From Syntrophobacter sp963666995 (GTDB taxonomy: Bacteria; Desulfobacterota; Syntrophobacteria; Syntrophobacterales; Syntrophobacteraceae), in NCBI GenBank assembly GCA_963666995.1, contig OY762941.1, forward strand, positions 3,906,001 to 3,970,000: a stretch of DNA of 64,000 bases, written 5' to 3'. Positions 52,435 through 62,600 of the stretch are shown piece after piece. The notes under the pieces are model-generated. The model saw only the letters and a program-made list of their open reading frames with translations, had not been told where the DNA came from and did no database searches. Position 1 is the first letter of the stretch, and every line of letters begins with the position of its first letter. Made by a program: the position numbers and the translations under genes.

Positions 52435-53268
52435 ATTCTGCTTCCTTTCTCTAAAACTGCTCTTCACTTACACAATCAGCTTGTCACAATCAGCTCTTCA
52501 ACCTGCGGTGCCCCGAAAGGCACGGGAGACAAAACGCCCTGAACACCCCCTCTCGCTTGTAATTAATTTCACAATAAATTGCCTGGCTTACCCTTATCCG
52601 ATGGTGCTAAAATAACGGACAACCAGTTACAAAGATTACTGAAAACCGATTGAAGCGATCCGGAGCGGCAAACGATGTGTTCAGCCCTGCTCCGGCAAAA
52701 AGTGATTAAAGTGAAAACTCGACCAATTCCAATGTACTTTAATGACACTTTCGTTGTCAATGCATTATCAATGGATGGCGATTCACTTCATGTAACTTTT
52801 CACACGGCGTGTACGCTCTATCAAAGCTGACATAACGTGCTTATGCTAATGGCCGATCGGTGCGCGGACGACTGATCGTTGTGCAAAATGCCCTCAGTGT
52901 GAATGTGAAGGGTTTGCAGTTGCCGGGAGTTGTGGCACAATTGCCCGAATTGAACTTAAGAGTTCTTATCTGCGTTATTCTGTACAGAAGGATTTTCGGA
53001 GGGATGCTTATCGGTTTCTCAAATCTTTGCGATTGTAGAGACTATCCGTGTCTTTTTGCTGTGATCGGCCTTCCGGTTGGAATCGGATTTTGCATGCTTA
53101 CATTCAGGAAGGCAGTTCTATGTTGCGAAAGGAATTAATTACAGTGCTTCCTGGAAATGTGCACCTGAGCGTTGCCCCAAAAAGAATGGACATGGCAATA
53201 ACCGTTTCCTGAACGGTATCGGATATCAGACGACCTTTGATTTTACTTCCAGATGCGGGGGAACCGGC
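52435..53268. other. Intergenic region (about 830 bp) upstream of fdhA
   Basis: This divergent spacer carries the fdhA promoter. The stretch 52560-52850 is AT-rich for this genome. I looked for GG-N10-GC sigma-54 sites and found no convincing one on the fdhA side. No supported gene, repeat or RNA. Confidence 0.4.
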
Positions 53269-53613
53269 ATGAGCAAATACATTCAGATCGACATATCGCT
53301 GAAAGCCGTCTACGGTTCGCAGGGACTGCGGTCCAGCTTTCCCAACTTGTATAAATTCCTCGATACCTACGGCTATACGGTTGTGTTGAAGGAGGAACCG
53401 GATCTGTACCATCTCGTGGATGTCGTCGTGAGGACGAGAAACGATCCGGCGATCCCCGATAACGCGAAAAGGCCGATCGTCGCGATGGAGAAGCAACTGG
53501 TGAAAGTCCGCGACGTCGCGAGGGAACTGCTCCTTTCAAATCGTCTGAACGAGTTCGATACAATGCTCTACCGCCTGGAGGACCTTTTCGCGGATCTCGA
53601 GAAGGACCTGTAG
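53269..53613 (+). CDS. Conserved-looking small protein of unknown function
   Basis: 114 residues from the ATG at 53269, preceded by GGGGGAAC. Charged, mixed alpha/beta; no signal or membrane segment (SKYIQIDISLKAVYGSQGLR at the start and LNEFDTMLYRLEDLFADLEK at the end). I do not recognise a family. The longer frame from 53077 lacks coding character in its first 64 codons. A stem-loop follows at 53745. Confidence 0.6.
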   Translation: MSKYIQIDISLKAVYGSQGLRSSFPNLYKFLDTYGYTVVLKEEPDLYHLVDVVVRTRNDPAIPDNAKRPIVAMEKQLVKVRDVARELLLSNRLNEFDTMLYRLEDLFADLEKDL

Positions 53614-53744
53614 GACGACGCGACTGTCGGCTTCCATAACGATCGGACCGAAGTTCTTCTTTCATTTCCCGGCAAGCGAGTTCATTCGGCGTTGTGATGA
53701 GGCTTTATTACGGTACTTCTGGATGGCTGAAGGTCGGCACAAAT

Positions 53745-53773
53745 GACCCCGGGAACCATTTGTCCCCGGGGTC
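53745..53773. terminator. Possible terminator between convergent genes
   Basis: GACCCCGGG (53745-53753) pairs with CCCGGGGTC (53765-53773) around an 11-nt loop, between the plus-strand gene ending at 53613 and minus-strand purA ending at 53879. Weak U-tracts on both sides; may act in both directions. Confidence 0.5.
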
Positions 53774-53878
53774 TGTTAACGCATGCATAGAGTCAAGGCC
53801 CGGCGGGCGGGCCGCTCAAAGGAAGTTCCAGGCAATTCCTTTCTCGAATACGAGGCATTCAACTCATGGACAAACCCT

Positions 53879-55168
53879 TTACATGTGCTGATCCATGACG
53901 ATCGTCTCTTCCCTCCCCGGGCCTACCGATACAACGGTGAGAGGGATTCCCGCCATCTCCTCGATCGCATTAAGGTAGCGCTTGGTATTCCCGGGCAAAT
54001 CTTCAAAACGACGGATCGCCCCGATATCCTCGGTCCAGCCGGGGAACTCTTCGTATGTCGGTTTGCAGGCTTCCAGCGCTTCCAGTTCCGGAGGCATGGC
54101 GCGGAGCGTCCTCGGGCCGCACTGGTAAGACGTCGCGATCTTCAGAACGGGTATTCCCGTGAGGACGTCCAGTTTGGTGATCGTGAGTCCGGTGAGCCCG
54201 TTCAGGCGGATGGAGGTCTTCACCACGACCATATCCAGCCAGCCGCAGCGGCGAGGCCTGCCCGTGGTCGCGCCGAACTCCCCGCCGATCTCCCTGATCT
54301 TCTCTCCCGTCTCGTCCAGGAGTTCCGCCGGGAACGGGCCTCCTCCCACCCGGGTGGTGTAGGCCTTGACCACGCCAAGCACCCTGTCGATCCTTGTCGG
54401 GCCGATTCCGGAGCCGCAGCAGGCATTTCCCGCAACGGTGTTTGAGGAGGTCACAAAAGGATAAGTCCCGTGATCCACATCGAGGTGAGTCCCCTGAGCC
54501 CCTTCGAAGAGAATGTTCCGGCCGTGCTTTTCCGCGTCTTGCAGACGTTCGGAAATATTACCGGCAAAGGGGGCCAGTTTCTCCCCGTACCCCATGTATT
54601 CGTCCTCGATGGCGGCGGCATCCACCGGTTTCTCGCCGAAGAAATGCTGAAGCAGGAAGTTCTTTTCTTCGAGATTCAGCCGGATCTTGGCTCGTAGCGC
54701 TTTGGGATCCAGCAGGTCGTGAATTCTGATGCCGCATCTGGCGACCTTGTCCTCGTAGCACGGTCCGATTCCCCGCCCCGTGGTGCCGATCTTCCCTCCG
54801 CCCTTTCTCTTCTCCCTGGCAATGTCCAGTGCGAGATGATAGGGCATGATGACATTGGCGTAGCGGCTGATGACAAGGTTTTTCGGTGTCACGGGGATGC
54901 CGCAGCTCCCGAGCCGGTCCATCTCCTGCATGAGCACTCCCGGATCGACCACGACCCCGTTTCCGATCATGCAGACTTTGTCGCTGTGAAGAATGCCCGA
55001 AGGTATCAGGTGGAAGATGTATTTCCTGCCGTTCACCACGAGTGTGTGGCCCGCGTTGTTTCCCCCCTGAAAACGAACCACACAGTCGGCATTCTCTGTG
55101 AGGAGGTCTACGATTTTGCCTTTCCCTTCGTCACCCCACTGGGTTCCAATGACAATCACGTTGGCCAT
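53879..55168 (-). CDS. purA: Adenylosuccinate synthetase
   Basis: 429 residues from the ATG at 55168, preceded by GGAAAGGG; a longer frame to 55354 is not needed. It forms adenylosuccinate from IMP, aspartate and GTP in AMP synthesis. GTQWGDEGKGKIVDLL near the N-terminus is the P-loop-like GTP site, RFQGGNNAGHT the IMP site, and GRGIGPCYEDK and TTGRPRRCGW are conserved signatures. Length fits the family. Monocistronic on the minus strand. Confidence 0.97.
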   Translation of the reverse strand: MANVIVIGTQWGDEGKGKIVDLLTENADCVVRFQGGNNAGHTLVVNGRKYIFHLIPSGILHSDKVCMIGNGVVVDPGVLMQEMDRLGSCGIPVTPKNLVISRYANVIMPYHLALDIAREKRKGGGKIGTTGRGIGPCYEDKVARCGIRIHDLLDPKALRAKIRLNLEEKNFLLQHFFGEKPVDAAAIEDEYMGYGEKLAPFAGNISERLQDAEKHGRNILFEGAQGTHLDVDHGTYPFVTSSNTVAGNACCGSGIGPTRIDRVLGVVKAYTTRVGGGPFPAELLDETGEKIREIGGEFGATTGRPRRCGWLDMVVVKTSIRLNGLTGLTITKLDVLTGIPVLKIATSYQCGPRTLRAMPPELEALEACKPTYEEFPGWTEDIGAIRRFEDLPGNTKRYLNAIEEMAGIPLTVVSVGPGREETIVMDQHM

Positions 55169-55668
55169 GATATTCCCTTTCCAGGATACGAAATCTTTTT
55201 GACTGCCTGGTATCGTATTGTTCCGGAAGATCCCCGTGGCCGTTCTCCGTTTCATCGCCGGGAGAAGCCGGACGGAAGCAGTCTTGTCGTCTCGGTCAGC
55301 AGTCCACGATCTTCGATCGCCGGCAAGACTCTCACTGAAATCGCAGGCCTGCAAAGAATTTCATCATCTGCAGCCGGTCCTCTCGGGTGAGGCGGATTTA
55401 GGAAGAGCAATGCGGCGGTGTTTTCCCAATCAGTCAATGCCCGCGGTATCTCTTATCCGCAAGGCCCGACGCAAGAAAATCCCTCGCCCCTCTTAAAAAG
55501 GTGGGGATTTCTCTGCTTGTCGGCGGGCAATGGTCTCTTGCCGGGTTGGGCTACAATGATGTGTAGCGGAAAACAGGGCCGCTGTCAAATACAGTCAGCG
55601 CCGTGGGGTTCTGGTGCGGTTCGCATCCACGATTCGCCATGCCCCGTATGATCTGCGCCACGAAGACA
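55169..55668. other. Intergenic region (about 500 bp)
   Basis: Nothing supported. Open frames across it do not show family resemblance or ribosome sites. It contains the purA promoter on the minus strand. Confidence 0.4.
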
Positions 55669-57240
55669 CTACCGTGGAGTGTCAACGTTACTGAACGGAG
55701 AGTATTTAAGCGAAATGCCCAACCTCCTCATCCGGCTTCTAAGTGTGTTGGGATTGATTCCAAGGAGCTGGGCCGCTCCCCTGGGGCCGCTGATCTTCCC
55801 ATTGCACGTCTGAAGCGCTCTTCGGATGTGCTGCGAAACGGCTTCATCAAGAGTACGCAGATCATAGCCCATCTCGTGCGGCATGGCCGGCGCTTCGGTT
55901 TTTGGCAACATATCGAAATGCTCGAACGTCAGTCTCCCCTTTTTTCCCTTGCCTCGATTATGGATAAGCTCACGCTCGACCAGGTTTTCCAGCTCTCGTA
56001 CATTGCCGGGCCAGTGATAAGCTTTCAGGCGTTCGATTTCTTCGGCGGATGCCGAAGGCGGGGGGTAGATTTTGAGGTCCTTTGATTTCATTTGAATGAA
56101 GTGATGAACCAGGGCCGGAATGTCCTCTTTGCGGTGGCGCAAAGGGCGGATCGTGATTGGGAATACATTGAGCCTGAACCACAGGTCCTCCCGGAATACT
56201 CCTTTCCGGACCAGATCTTCCACATCCCTGTGGGTTGCGGCGATGATGCGGACGTTCACCGGAATGGTCTTCGTTCCGCCCACCCGTTCGATCTCTTTGT
56301 GCTGAATCACTCTGAGGAGTCTTACCTGCGCCGGGAGTGTCAGCTCGGCAATTTCATCGAGAAAAATGGTCCCTCCATCCGCCCGTTCGAAGCGTCCCCT
56401 CTTCTGTGCGATAGCACCCGTAAAGGCACCTTTCTCATGCCCGAAAAGTTCACTGTCCATAAGAGTCTCGGGGATCGCGCCGCAGTTCACCTTGACAAAT
56501 GGACCGCCTCTCCTGGATGACGTGTGATGAATGGCATTGGCAAGAACTTCCTTGCCGACACCGGTTTCCCCAAGGAGAATGACCGGGCTGTCGAGCGGGG
56601 CTACCTGCCGCACCATCTCCATTGCCTTCTTCAGGCCAAATTCAGCGCCGATTATTTCGCCGCCTGAATAGCGCCGCAGTTCCCGGCTGAGTTCCCGATT
56701 TTCGGCATCGACGATGTCTTTGAGCTTTACGACTTCTTCGTAGCGAAGCGCATTGGACATGGCGATCGAAAAGGGCTCCCGCAAAAGCGAGACCAGGTGG
56801 ATATGCTCCTGGGTGAACGTAGCCCTTCGTTCCGCCAGGACGGCGAAAGTTCCCAGGCGTTTACCTTCGACCGCGAGATCCATGGCGAGAGCGGAACGGT
56901 CCGAGAGGTCGATATAAGGGCGAAGGCTCTTCGTTATTAAATCAAATCTGTCCCGCTTGACAATCCTGATATCTCCGGCCCCCACTGTGGACTCAATCTC
57001 CTGAGTGGCTTCCCTTGACATCTGAGTTGGAGGAAGGGATATTTTCTTCCCGGTATGCTCGACGATGATGAGGCTTCTAAGAATCCCGGTGCTTGGTTCA
57101 AATACGCTGAGAGACGCGGTGGAGACGGGCATAAACAATCGAATGTACTGCAGGCAATTGAACAGGGCCCTTTCAATGTCGAGACTGCTGCAGATTTGCA
57201 GCGTGGCCTGGCGGAAAAACTCATTCCCATCTACCTTCAC
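55669..57240 (-). CDS. Sigma-54-dependent activator with N-terminal GAF-like domain
   Basis: 523 residues. Residues 1-165 form a GAF-like sensor (FhlA/NorR type). AAA+ domain: Walker A GETGVGKE at 224-231, GAFTGA at 271-276 (sigma-54 contact), a Walker B GGTIFLDEI, and RLNVFPITIRPLRHRKEDIP. The C-terminus carries a Fis-type helix-turn-helix (GPRGAAQLLGINPNTLRSRM). It should activate a sigma-54 promoter on a small-molecule or redox signal. FhlA-like regulators often control formate metabolism, but whether this one acts on fdhBA is unknown. A candidate GG-N10-GC promoter lies just upstream on the other strand. Confidence 0.92.
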   Translation of the reverse strand: MKVDGNEFFRQATLQICSSLDIERALFNCLQYIRLFMPVSTASLSVFEPSTGILRSLIIVEHTGKKISLPPTQMSREATQEIESTVGAGDIRIVKRDRFDLITKSLRPYIDLSDRSALAMDLAVEGKRLGTFAVLAERRATFTQEHIHLVSLLREPFSIAMSNALRYEEVVKLKDIVDAENRELSRELRRYSGGEIIGAEFGLKKAMEMVRQVAPLDSPVILLGETGVGKEVLANAIHHTSSRRGGPFVKVNCGAIPETLMDSELFGHEKGAFTGAIAQKRGRFERADGGTIFLDEIAELTLPAQVRLLRVIQHKEIERVGGTKTIPVNVRIIAATHRDVEDLVRKGVFREDLWFRLNVFPITIRPLRHRKEDIPALVHHFIQMKSKDLKIYPPPSASAEEIERLKAYHWPGNVRELENLVERELIHNRGKGKKGRLTFEHFDMLPKTEAPAMPHEMGYDLRTLDEAVSQHIRRALQTCNGKISGPRGAAQLLGINPNTLRSRMRRLGISLKYSPFSNVDTPR

Positions 57241-57402
57241 ACCTGTCTCCCCGGTTGTGGACCTTCGCTATCCGGAACGAGACCCACCGCATTTTTCACG
57301 CTATTTAACATAAAAACGATATTTAACCAAAATTTACCATATTTAGTGAGTCCATTCCAGGCATTTTATGCTATTTGGTTGTAATCTAAGCACAAAATTT
57401 CC

Positions 57403-57418
57403 TGGCATGATTATGGCT
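57403..57418 (+). promoter_or_regulatory. Candidate sigma-54 (-24/-12) promoter
   Basis: TGGCATGATTATGGCT has GG and GC separated by exactly 10 nt, the essential -24/-12 spacing, though TGGC replaces the usual TTGC at -12. AT-rich DNA with a GCATTTTATGC palindrome (57361-57371) lies just before it. It points at the gene starting at 57558, and the sigma-54 activator is adjacent. Confidence 0.35.
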
Positions 57419-57557
57419 ATATTTCCCGGTGGAGGCTGTGTGCATCGGTCTATCATCCGGGATAGCTCCTCATAGCGCACCTTCACCCCGTCCCGTGAAA
57501 ACCTGGGTCGGTTCGCGCAGCCTCGTCAGGTGAGGAGGTTCATGTGTTGAAGACTGC

Positions 57558-57923
57558 ATGGCGGCAAGGATGGGCAGCTTGATCTGGCTTGAGATTATAA
57601 GCATTCGTGCGGCGGGGATTGAGGAAGCCGGAAAAGTCTTCGAGATCTGCAGACAAATGGTCCAATCCATTGCAGTCGGGAAACAGTTGAACCTGGCGGT
57701 GTTTTGCAACGCAAGGTACGCAACCGATATCAGCATCCATCTCGAGTGGAAGTCCGACCCCGGGTCGGCGAGCGTTCTGGGGAGCGAGGTGAGTTCGGCG
57801 TTGGGAGATCTCGGGCTGATAAGCCACACATTGTGGGTCGAGCAGGAAGAGCTTGACACTGACACCATTTCGGAAAAGAGCTGGACAGAGACGGGCATAA
57901 ACGAAAAAGTGCTGCGAAGATGA
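57558..57923 (+). CDS. Small protein of unknown function
   Basis: 121 residues (start at 57558, or 57570 in the same frame; no strong RBS for either). IEEAGKVFEICRQMVQSIAV near residue 20 and YATDISIHLEWKSDPGSASV suggest a ferredoxin-like alpha/beta fold, but I do not recognise the family. No membrane or signal segment. Its frame has normal composition and the opposite-strand frames do not. Possible target of the neighbouring sigma-54 activator. Confidence 0.5.
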   Translation: MAARMGSLIWLEIISIRAAGIEEAGKVFEICRQMVQSIAVGKQLNLAVFCNARYATDISIHLEWKSDPGSASVLGSEVSSALGDLGLISHTLWVEQEELDTDTISEKSWTETGINEKVLRR

Positions 57924-58171
57924 GCCGGGAATCATTCCCCCGCTCTTTTGGGGGATATTAAAAGGATCGTCCTGAATGCAAGCCCGTATGAAACGGCATT
58001 GATCGGGCTTTTTTCGGATCGTTTAAGGTTCGAGAGATCATATGCAAACACGGAAGGAAGATTTGGCGCGAGGCCGGGCGGAGGGATCTGAGCTTTGGGT
58101 TCGCGATTCCCGGAAAGAAGTGACGAGAAAACCCTTCGATCGGCCTCCCGGCCGGCAGATGCACTGACTAA

Positions 58172-58352
58172 GGGCTTGTCCGTAAATAGGCCTTTTGGGG
58201 ATCGCACCGGATTTTGAGACCGATTTTGGTCGCGACGATTGAGCAAAACCGCAGGCGTAGCTGGACTACGTTGAGGATTTTGCGATTGAGGAGCGGCCGA
58301 AGTGGGCCAAAAGCCGGATGCGAGCACAAAGGATTTATTTACGGACAAGCCC
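58172..58352. mobile_element. IS5-like miniature inverted-repeat element
   Basis: 181 bp bounded by perfect inverted repeats GGGCTTGTCCGTAAATA (58172-58188 and the complement ending at 58352). TAA is duplicated on both sides (58169-58171 and 58353-58355), as in IS5-type TNA target sites. The interior has a GCAAAA...TTTTGC inverted pair and no gene. It lies about 60 bp before the RND adaptor gene and may alter its expression. Confidence 0.8.
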
Positions 58353-58414
58353 TAAGCACAGTGAGTGGACTGGCTGACCTGATGGGCTCCATGATGACAG
58401 CGATGAGGTTTCTA

Positions 58415-59629
58415 ATGGAATTCAAATGGAACGGTTATGAACGATTCAGGCTCGGTATGGCTTTGATGGCCCTTTCGAGCCTATTATTGCTTGGAGGCTG
58501 CGAGAGGGGGCAGGCGCAGCACGCCTCGTCGGCCCCTCTCCCCGAAGTGGCCACCGTAACCATCGAGGCGCAGGAAGTCGAGTTGGCCACTGAGTTGCCG
58601 GGCCGGACCTCCGCCTATCTGGTCTCGGAAATCCGACCGCAGGTAAATGGGATCATACAGAAGCGGTTGTTCACGGAAGGTTCCGACGTTAAAGCCGGGG
58701 AACTGCTTTACCAGATCGATCCCGCTCCTTTCCAGGTGGCCCATGACTCCGCCAAAGCTTCACTTGCCAAGGCTCAGGCCAATCTGCCGGCAGTTCGCGC
58801 AAAGGCCGAGCGATGCAGGCAACTGTTGCTCGTCAAGGCAGTGAGCCAGCAGGATGCAGAGGACACGGCCGCCGCCCTGGAGCAAGCCCAGGCCGAGATT
58901 GAATACTGGAAGGCCGCCGTTGAAGGCGCGCGCATCAATTTGGGCTACACTCGCGTCACCGCGCCCATTTCGGGGCGCATTGGAAGATCCACAGTGACGG
59001 ACGGCGCGCTGGTGACCGCCTACCAGGCGACGACCCTTGCAACGATTCAACAAATGGACCCCATCTACGTTGACGTGACTCAATCGTCAGCCGAACTGCT
59101 GCGCCTGAAACGTAATCTGGAAGCCGGCCGGCTCACAGCCAACGGAGAAAATGGGAGGAAGGTCCGTATACTCCTGGAAGACGGGACACCCTATCCCATG
59201 GAAGGCATGCTGCAATTCCGCGACGTCACGGTGGATCCGGCGACCGGGTCTTTTACTTTGCGCATCGTAGTCCCGAATCCGGGATATCTGCTCCTGCCGG
59301 GCATGTTCGTGAGGGGCTCCGTACAGGAGGGTGTCGCCCAAAATGCCATCCTTGTCCCTCAGCAGGGAGTGAGTCGCAATCCGAAGGGGGAGCCCATAGC
59401 GCTGATTGTGGATGACGCCGGCACGGTCCAGCAGAGGATGTTGACACTCAATCGGGCCATCGGCGACCGATGGCTCGTCTCATCGGGGCTGTCGGTGGGA
59501 GAACGCCTGGTTGTCGAAGGCATGCTGAACGTGCGTGCGGGCACCGCCGTAAAGGCCGTTCCCCTGAATAGCCAAAAGACCGGCGTGGACGCCGGGAGCG
59601 AGAAACGCGCGGCTGTCCAATCGAACTGA
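58415..59629 (+). CDS. RND efflux periplasmic adaptor (AcrA/MexA-like lipoprotein)
   Basis: 404 residues from the ATG at 58415 (GAGG 6 nt upstream; several in-frame ATGs precede it and the longer frame from 58214 runs through the mini-element). Signal peptide ends in a lipobox, LLLGGC. Then come a lipoyl half (TELPGRTSAYLVSEIRPQVN), a long coiled coil (AKAQANLPAVRAKAERCRQL) and beta-barrel/membrane-proximal domains. It links the inner-membrane pump to an outer-membrane channel. The pump gene follows after 12 bp. No TolC-like gene is nearby. Confidence 0.93.
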   Translation: MEFKWNGYERFRLGMALMALSSLLLLGGCERGQAQHASSAPLPEVATVTIEAQEVELATELPGRTSAYLVSEIRPQVNGIIQKRLFTEGSDVKAGELLYQIDPAPFQVAHDSAKASLAKAQANLPAVRAKAERCRQLLLVKAVSQQDAEDTAAALEQAQAEIEYWKAAVEGARINLGYTRVTAPISGRIGRSTVTDGALVTAYQATTLATIQQMDPIYVDVTQSSAELLRLKRNLEAGRLTANGENGRKVRILLEDGTPYPMEGMLQFRDVTVDPATGSFTLRIVVPNPGYLLLPGMFVRGSVQEGVAQNAILVPQQGVSRNPKGEPIALIVDDAGTVQQRMLTLNRAIGDRWLVSSGLSVGERLVVEGMLNVRAGTAVKAVPLNSQKTGVDAGSEKRAAVQSN

Positions 59630-59641
59630 GGGAGTACCGTA

Positions 59642-62600
59642 ATGCTGTCTAATTTTTTCCTGGACCGCCCGGTCTTCGCCTGGGTTATAGCCATAATCAT
59701 GATGCTGGCGGGCGGGCTGGCGATTCGCACTTTACCCATATCCCAATATCCACCTATAGCCCCCCCCTCCATCGCCATCGATGCCTTTTATCCCGGCGCC
59801 TCCGCTGAAACGGTTGAAAACAGCGTGGTCCAGATCATCGAGCAGAAGATGACCGGGTTTGACAAGATGCTGTACATGGCCGCCACCAGCGATTCGTCCG
59901 GATCCGGGAGGGTCGAAATGACCTTTGCCCCGGGGACCGATCCGGACCTCGCCTGGTCCCAGGTGCAGAACAAGCTCCAACTCGCCATGGCGAGTCTGCC
60001 CGATGTGGTGCAGCGCCAGGGCGTCAAGGTCAGCAAATCTACCAAGAACTACCTGCTGCTCGTAGGCCTGGTCTCGGAAGACGGCAGCATGGATCAGTAT
60101 GACCTGACGGACTATGCGCAATCCAACCTCGAGAAAGTGCTGGCGCGGGTGCCCGGTGTGGGTGAAGTGGAAAGCTTCGGCTCCCAGTATGCCATGCGAG
60201 TCTGGCTGGATCCGGATAAGCTGGTTAGTTTCAAGCTGACGGTAGATGACGTCGTCGCAGCCCTTCGCGACTACAACGTGGAGGTTTCCGCCGGCCAGTT
60301 CGGCGGGGCGCCGGCGCTCCAAGGCCAGCGGCTGAATGCTTCCATCATCGTCCAGAATCTGCTCCACACTCCGGAGGAGTTCGCCTCCATCCCGTTGCGC
60401 ATGAACCCGGACGGCTCCCTCGTACGCGTAAAGGACGTGGGACGGACGGAACTGGGGACCGAGCGCTACGAAACGCAGATGACCTACAACGGCAAACCCA
60501 GCGCTGCAATGGCTGTCCGGCAGGTCGTCGGCGCCAATGCGCTGGAGACCGCCAACGCCATCAGGGCGAAGATGCAGGAGATGTCCAGGTACTTTCCGCC
60601 CGGGATGAAGGTCATCTATCCCTATGACACGACGCCGTTCGTGAATGTGGCCATCGATGAGGTGGTCAAGACCCTGTTTGAAGCGATCCTGCTGGTCTTC
60701 CTGGTGATGTATCTTTTCATGGGAAATATCCGGGCCACGCTGATTCCGACCATGGCCGTGCCGGTGGTGCTCCTGGGGACCTTCGGCGTGCTGCAAATGT
60801 TCGGGTTCACCATCAATATGCTGACCATGTTCGCCATGGTGCTGGCCATAGGCCTCCTGGTGGACGACGCCATCGTGGTGGTGGAAAACGTGGAACGGAT
60901 CATGGCCGAGGAGGGGCTGTCGCCCATGGAAGCGACCCGCAAGTCCATGGGAGAAATTACGAGCGCGCTGATAGGCATCGGGCTGGTGCTCTCGGCTGTT
61001 TTCGGCCCCATGGCCTTCTTCGGCGGTTCCACCGGTGTCATCTACCGCCAGTTTGCCGTGACCGTCATTGCCGCCATGCTGCTGTCGGTCCTGGTGGCCC
61101 TGATCCTGACCCCCGTTCTGTGCGCATCGCTCCTCAAGCCCGTGGCAAAAGGGCATGGGACCGCGGCGACCAGCTTCTTTCTCTTCCGGCCTTTTTTCCG
61201 ATGGTTCGACCGGGCGTTTTCCTCGGCCAGGGACAAGTACCAGGCCATGGTCGGCGTGATTCTCGGGAAGAAGCTTCGTTATCTCTTTATTTACGTTCTG
61301 ATTGTAGCGGCCCTGGGATTCCTGTTTCAGCGGATGCCCACCGCCTATCTCCCGGATGAGGACCAGGGCATAGTGACCGTCCAGGCAATGTTGCCGGCGG
61401 GTTCAACACTTGAGCAGACCAAACTGGTCATGGAAGAGGTCCGAAACCATTTTCTGGGGGATGAAAAAGAAGCGGTGATATCCTGCATGACGATTTCGGG
61501 CAGGAGTTTTTCCGGCACCGGTCAAAATGCGGGGCTGGCGTTCGTCAGGCTCAGGGACTGGAAGCTGCGCAACAGGTCGGACCTCAAAGTAAAAGCCATC
61601 GTGGGACGCGCCATGGCAAGGTTTTCGAAGATCCGCAATGCAAGGGTCTACGCGTTCGCTCCTCCGGCGGTCGTTGAGCTTGGCATGGCCAACGGATTCG
61701 ACTTTCAGTTGCAGGACCGCGGCGGGCTGGGCCACTCGGCCTTGATGGCGGCCCGCAACCAGATGCTCGGCATGATCGCCAAGGACCCGAGACTGTCCCG
61801 TGTTCGTCCCAATGGCCTGGAAGATGTGCCCGAATACAGGATCGACGTGGACTGGGAAAAGGGGGGTACTCTCGGGGCACCCATAAGCTCCATCCACAGC
61901 ACCATTTCGGCGGCATTCGGCAGCGCCTACGTGAATGACTTTATCCAGGGCGGACGGGTGAAGCGGGTGTACGTCCAGGCCGATGTCTCCCACCGCATGC
62001 TGCCGAGCGACCTGGAACGGCTATACGTTCGAAATAACGCGGGAACGATGACGCCGTTCACTTCATTCGCCTCCGGGCGCTGGACCTACGGGTCTCCGCG
62101 GCTGGAACGCTTCAACGCCTTCCCGTCTCTGAACATCTGGGGCGAAGCGCCGCCGGGGAGGAGTTCGGGAGAGGCGATGCAGGCCATGGAAGAGATCACC
62201 TCGAAGTTGCCCAGGGGCGTCGGTTTTGACTGGACCGGGGTCTCCTACCAGGAACGGATGGCGAAGTCCCAGGCCCCGGCGCTCTACGCCTTTTCCATGA
62301 TCGTGATTTTTCTCTGCCTGGCTGCGCTTTACGAGAGCTGGACCGTCCCCATTTCGATCATGCTGGCATTGCCGCTCGGGGTCATCGGCGGAGTTCTGGC
62401 CACATCGCTTCGGGGATTTCCCAACGATGTCTACTTTCAGATCGGGCTCCTCACCGTTTTGGGGCTTACAACCAAGAACGCCATTCTGATCGTTCAGTTC
62501 GCCATGGGCAAACTGCAGGGGGGAATGGGGCTCGTCGAGGCCACGCTGGAAGGGGCGAAATTGAGGTTTCGTCCGATCATCATGACCTCGATGGCCTTCG

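Noticed and set aside
59732..61156. 474-codon His/Gly-rich minus-strand frame opposite the RND pump
   Set aside because: His-rich composition mirrors ATG/GTG-rich membrane codons on the coding strand; not a gene.
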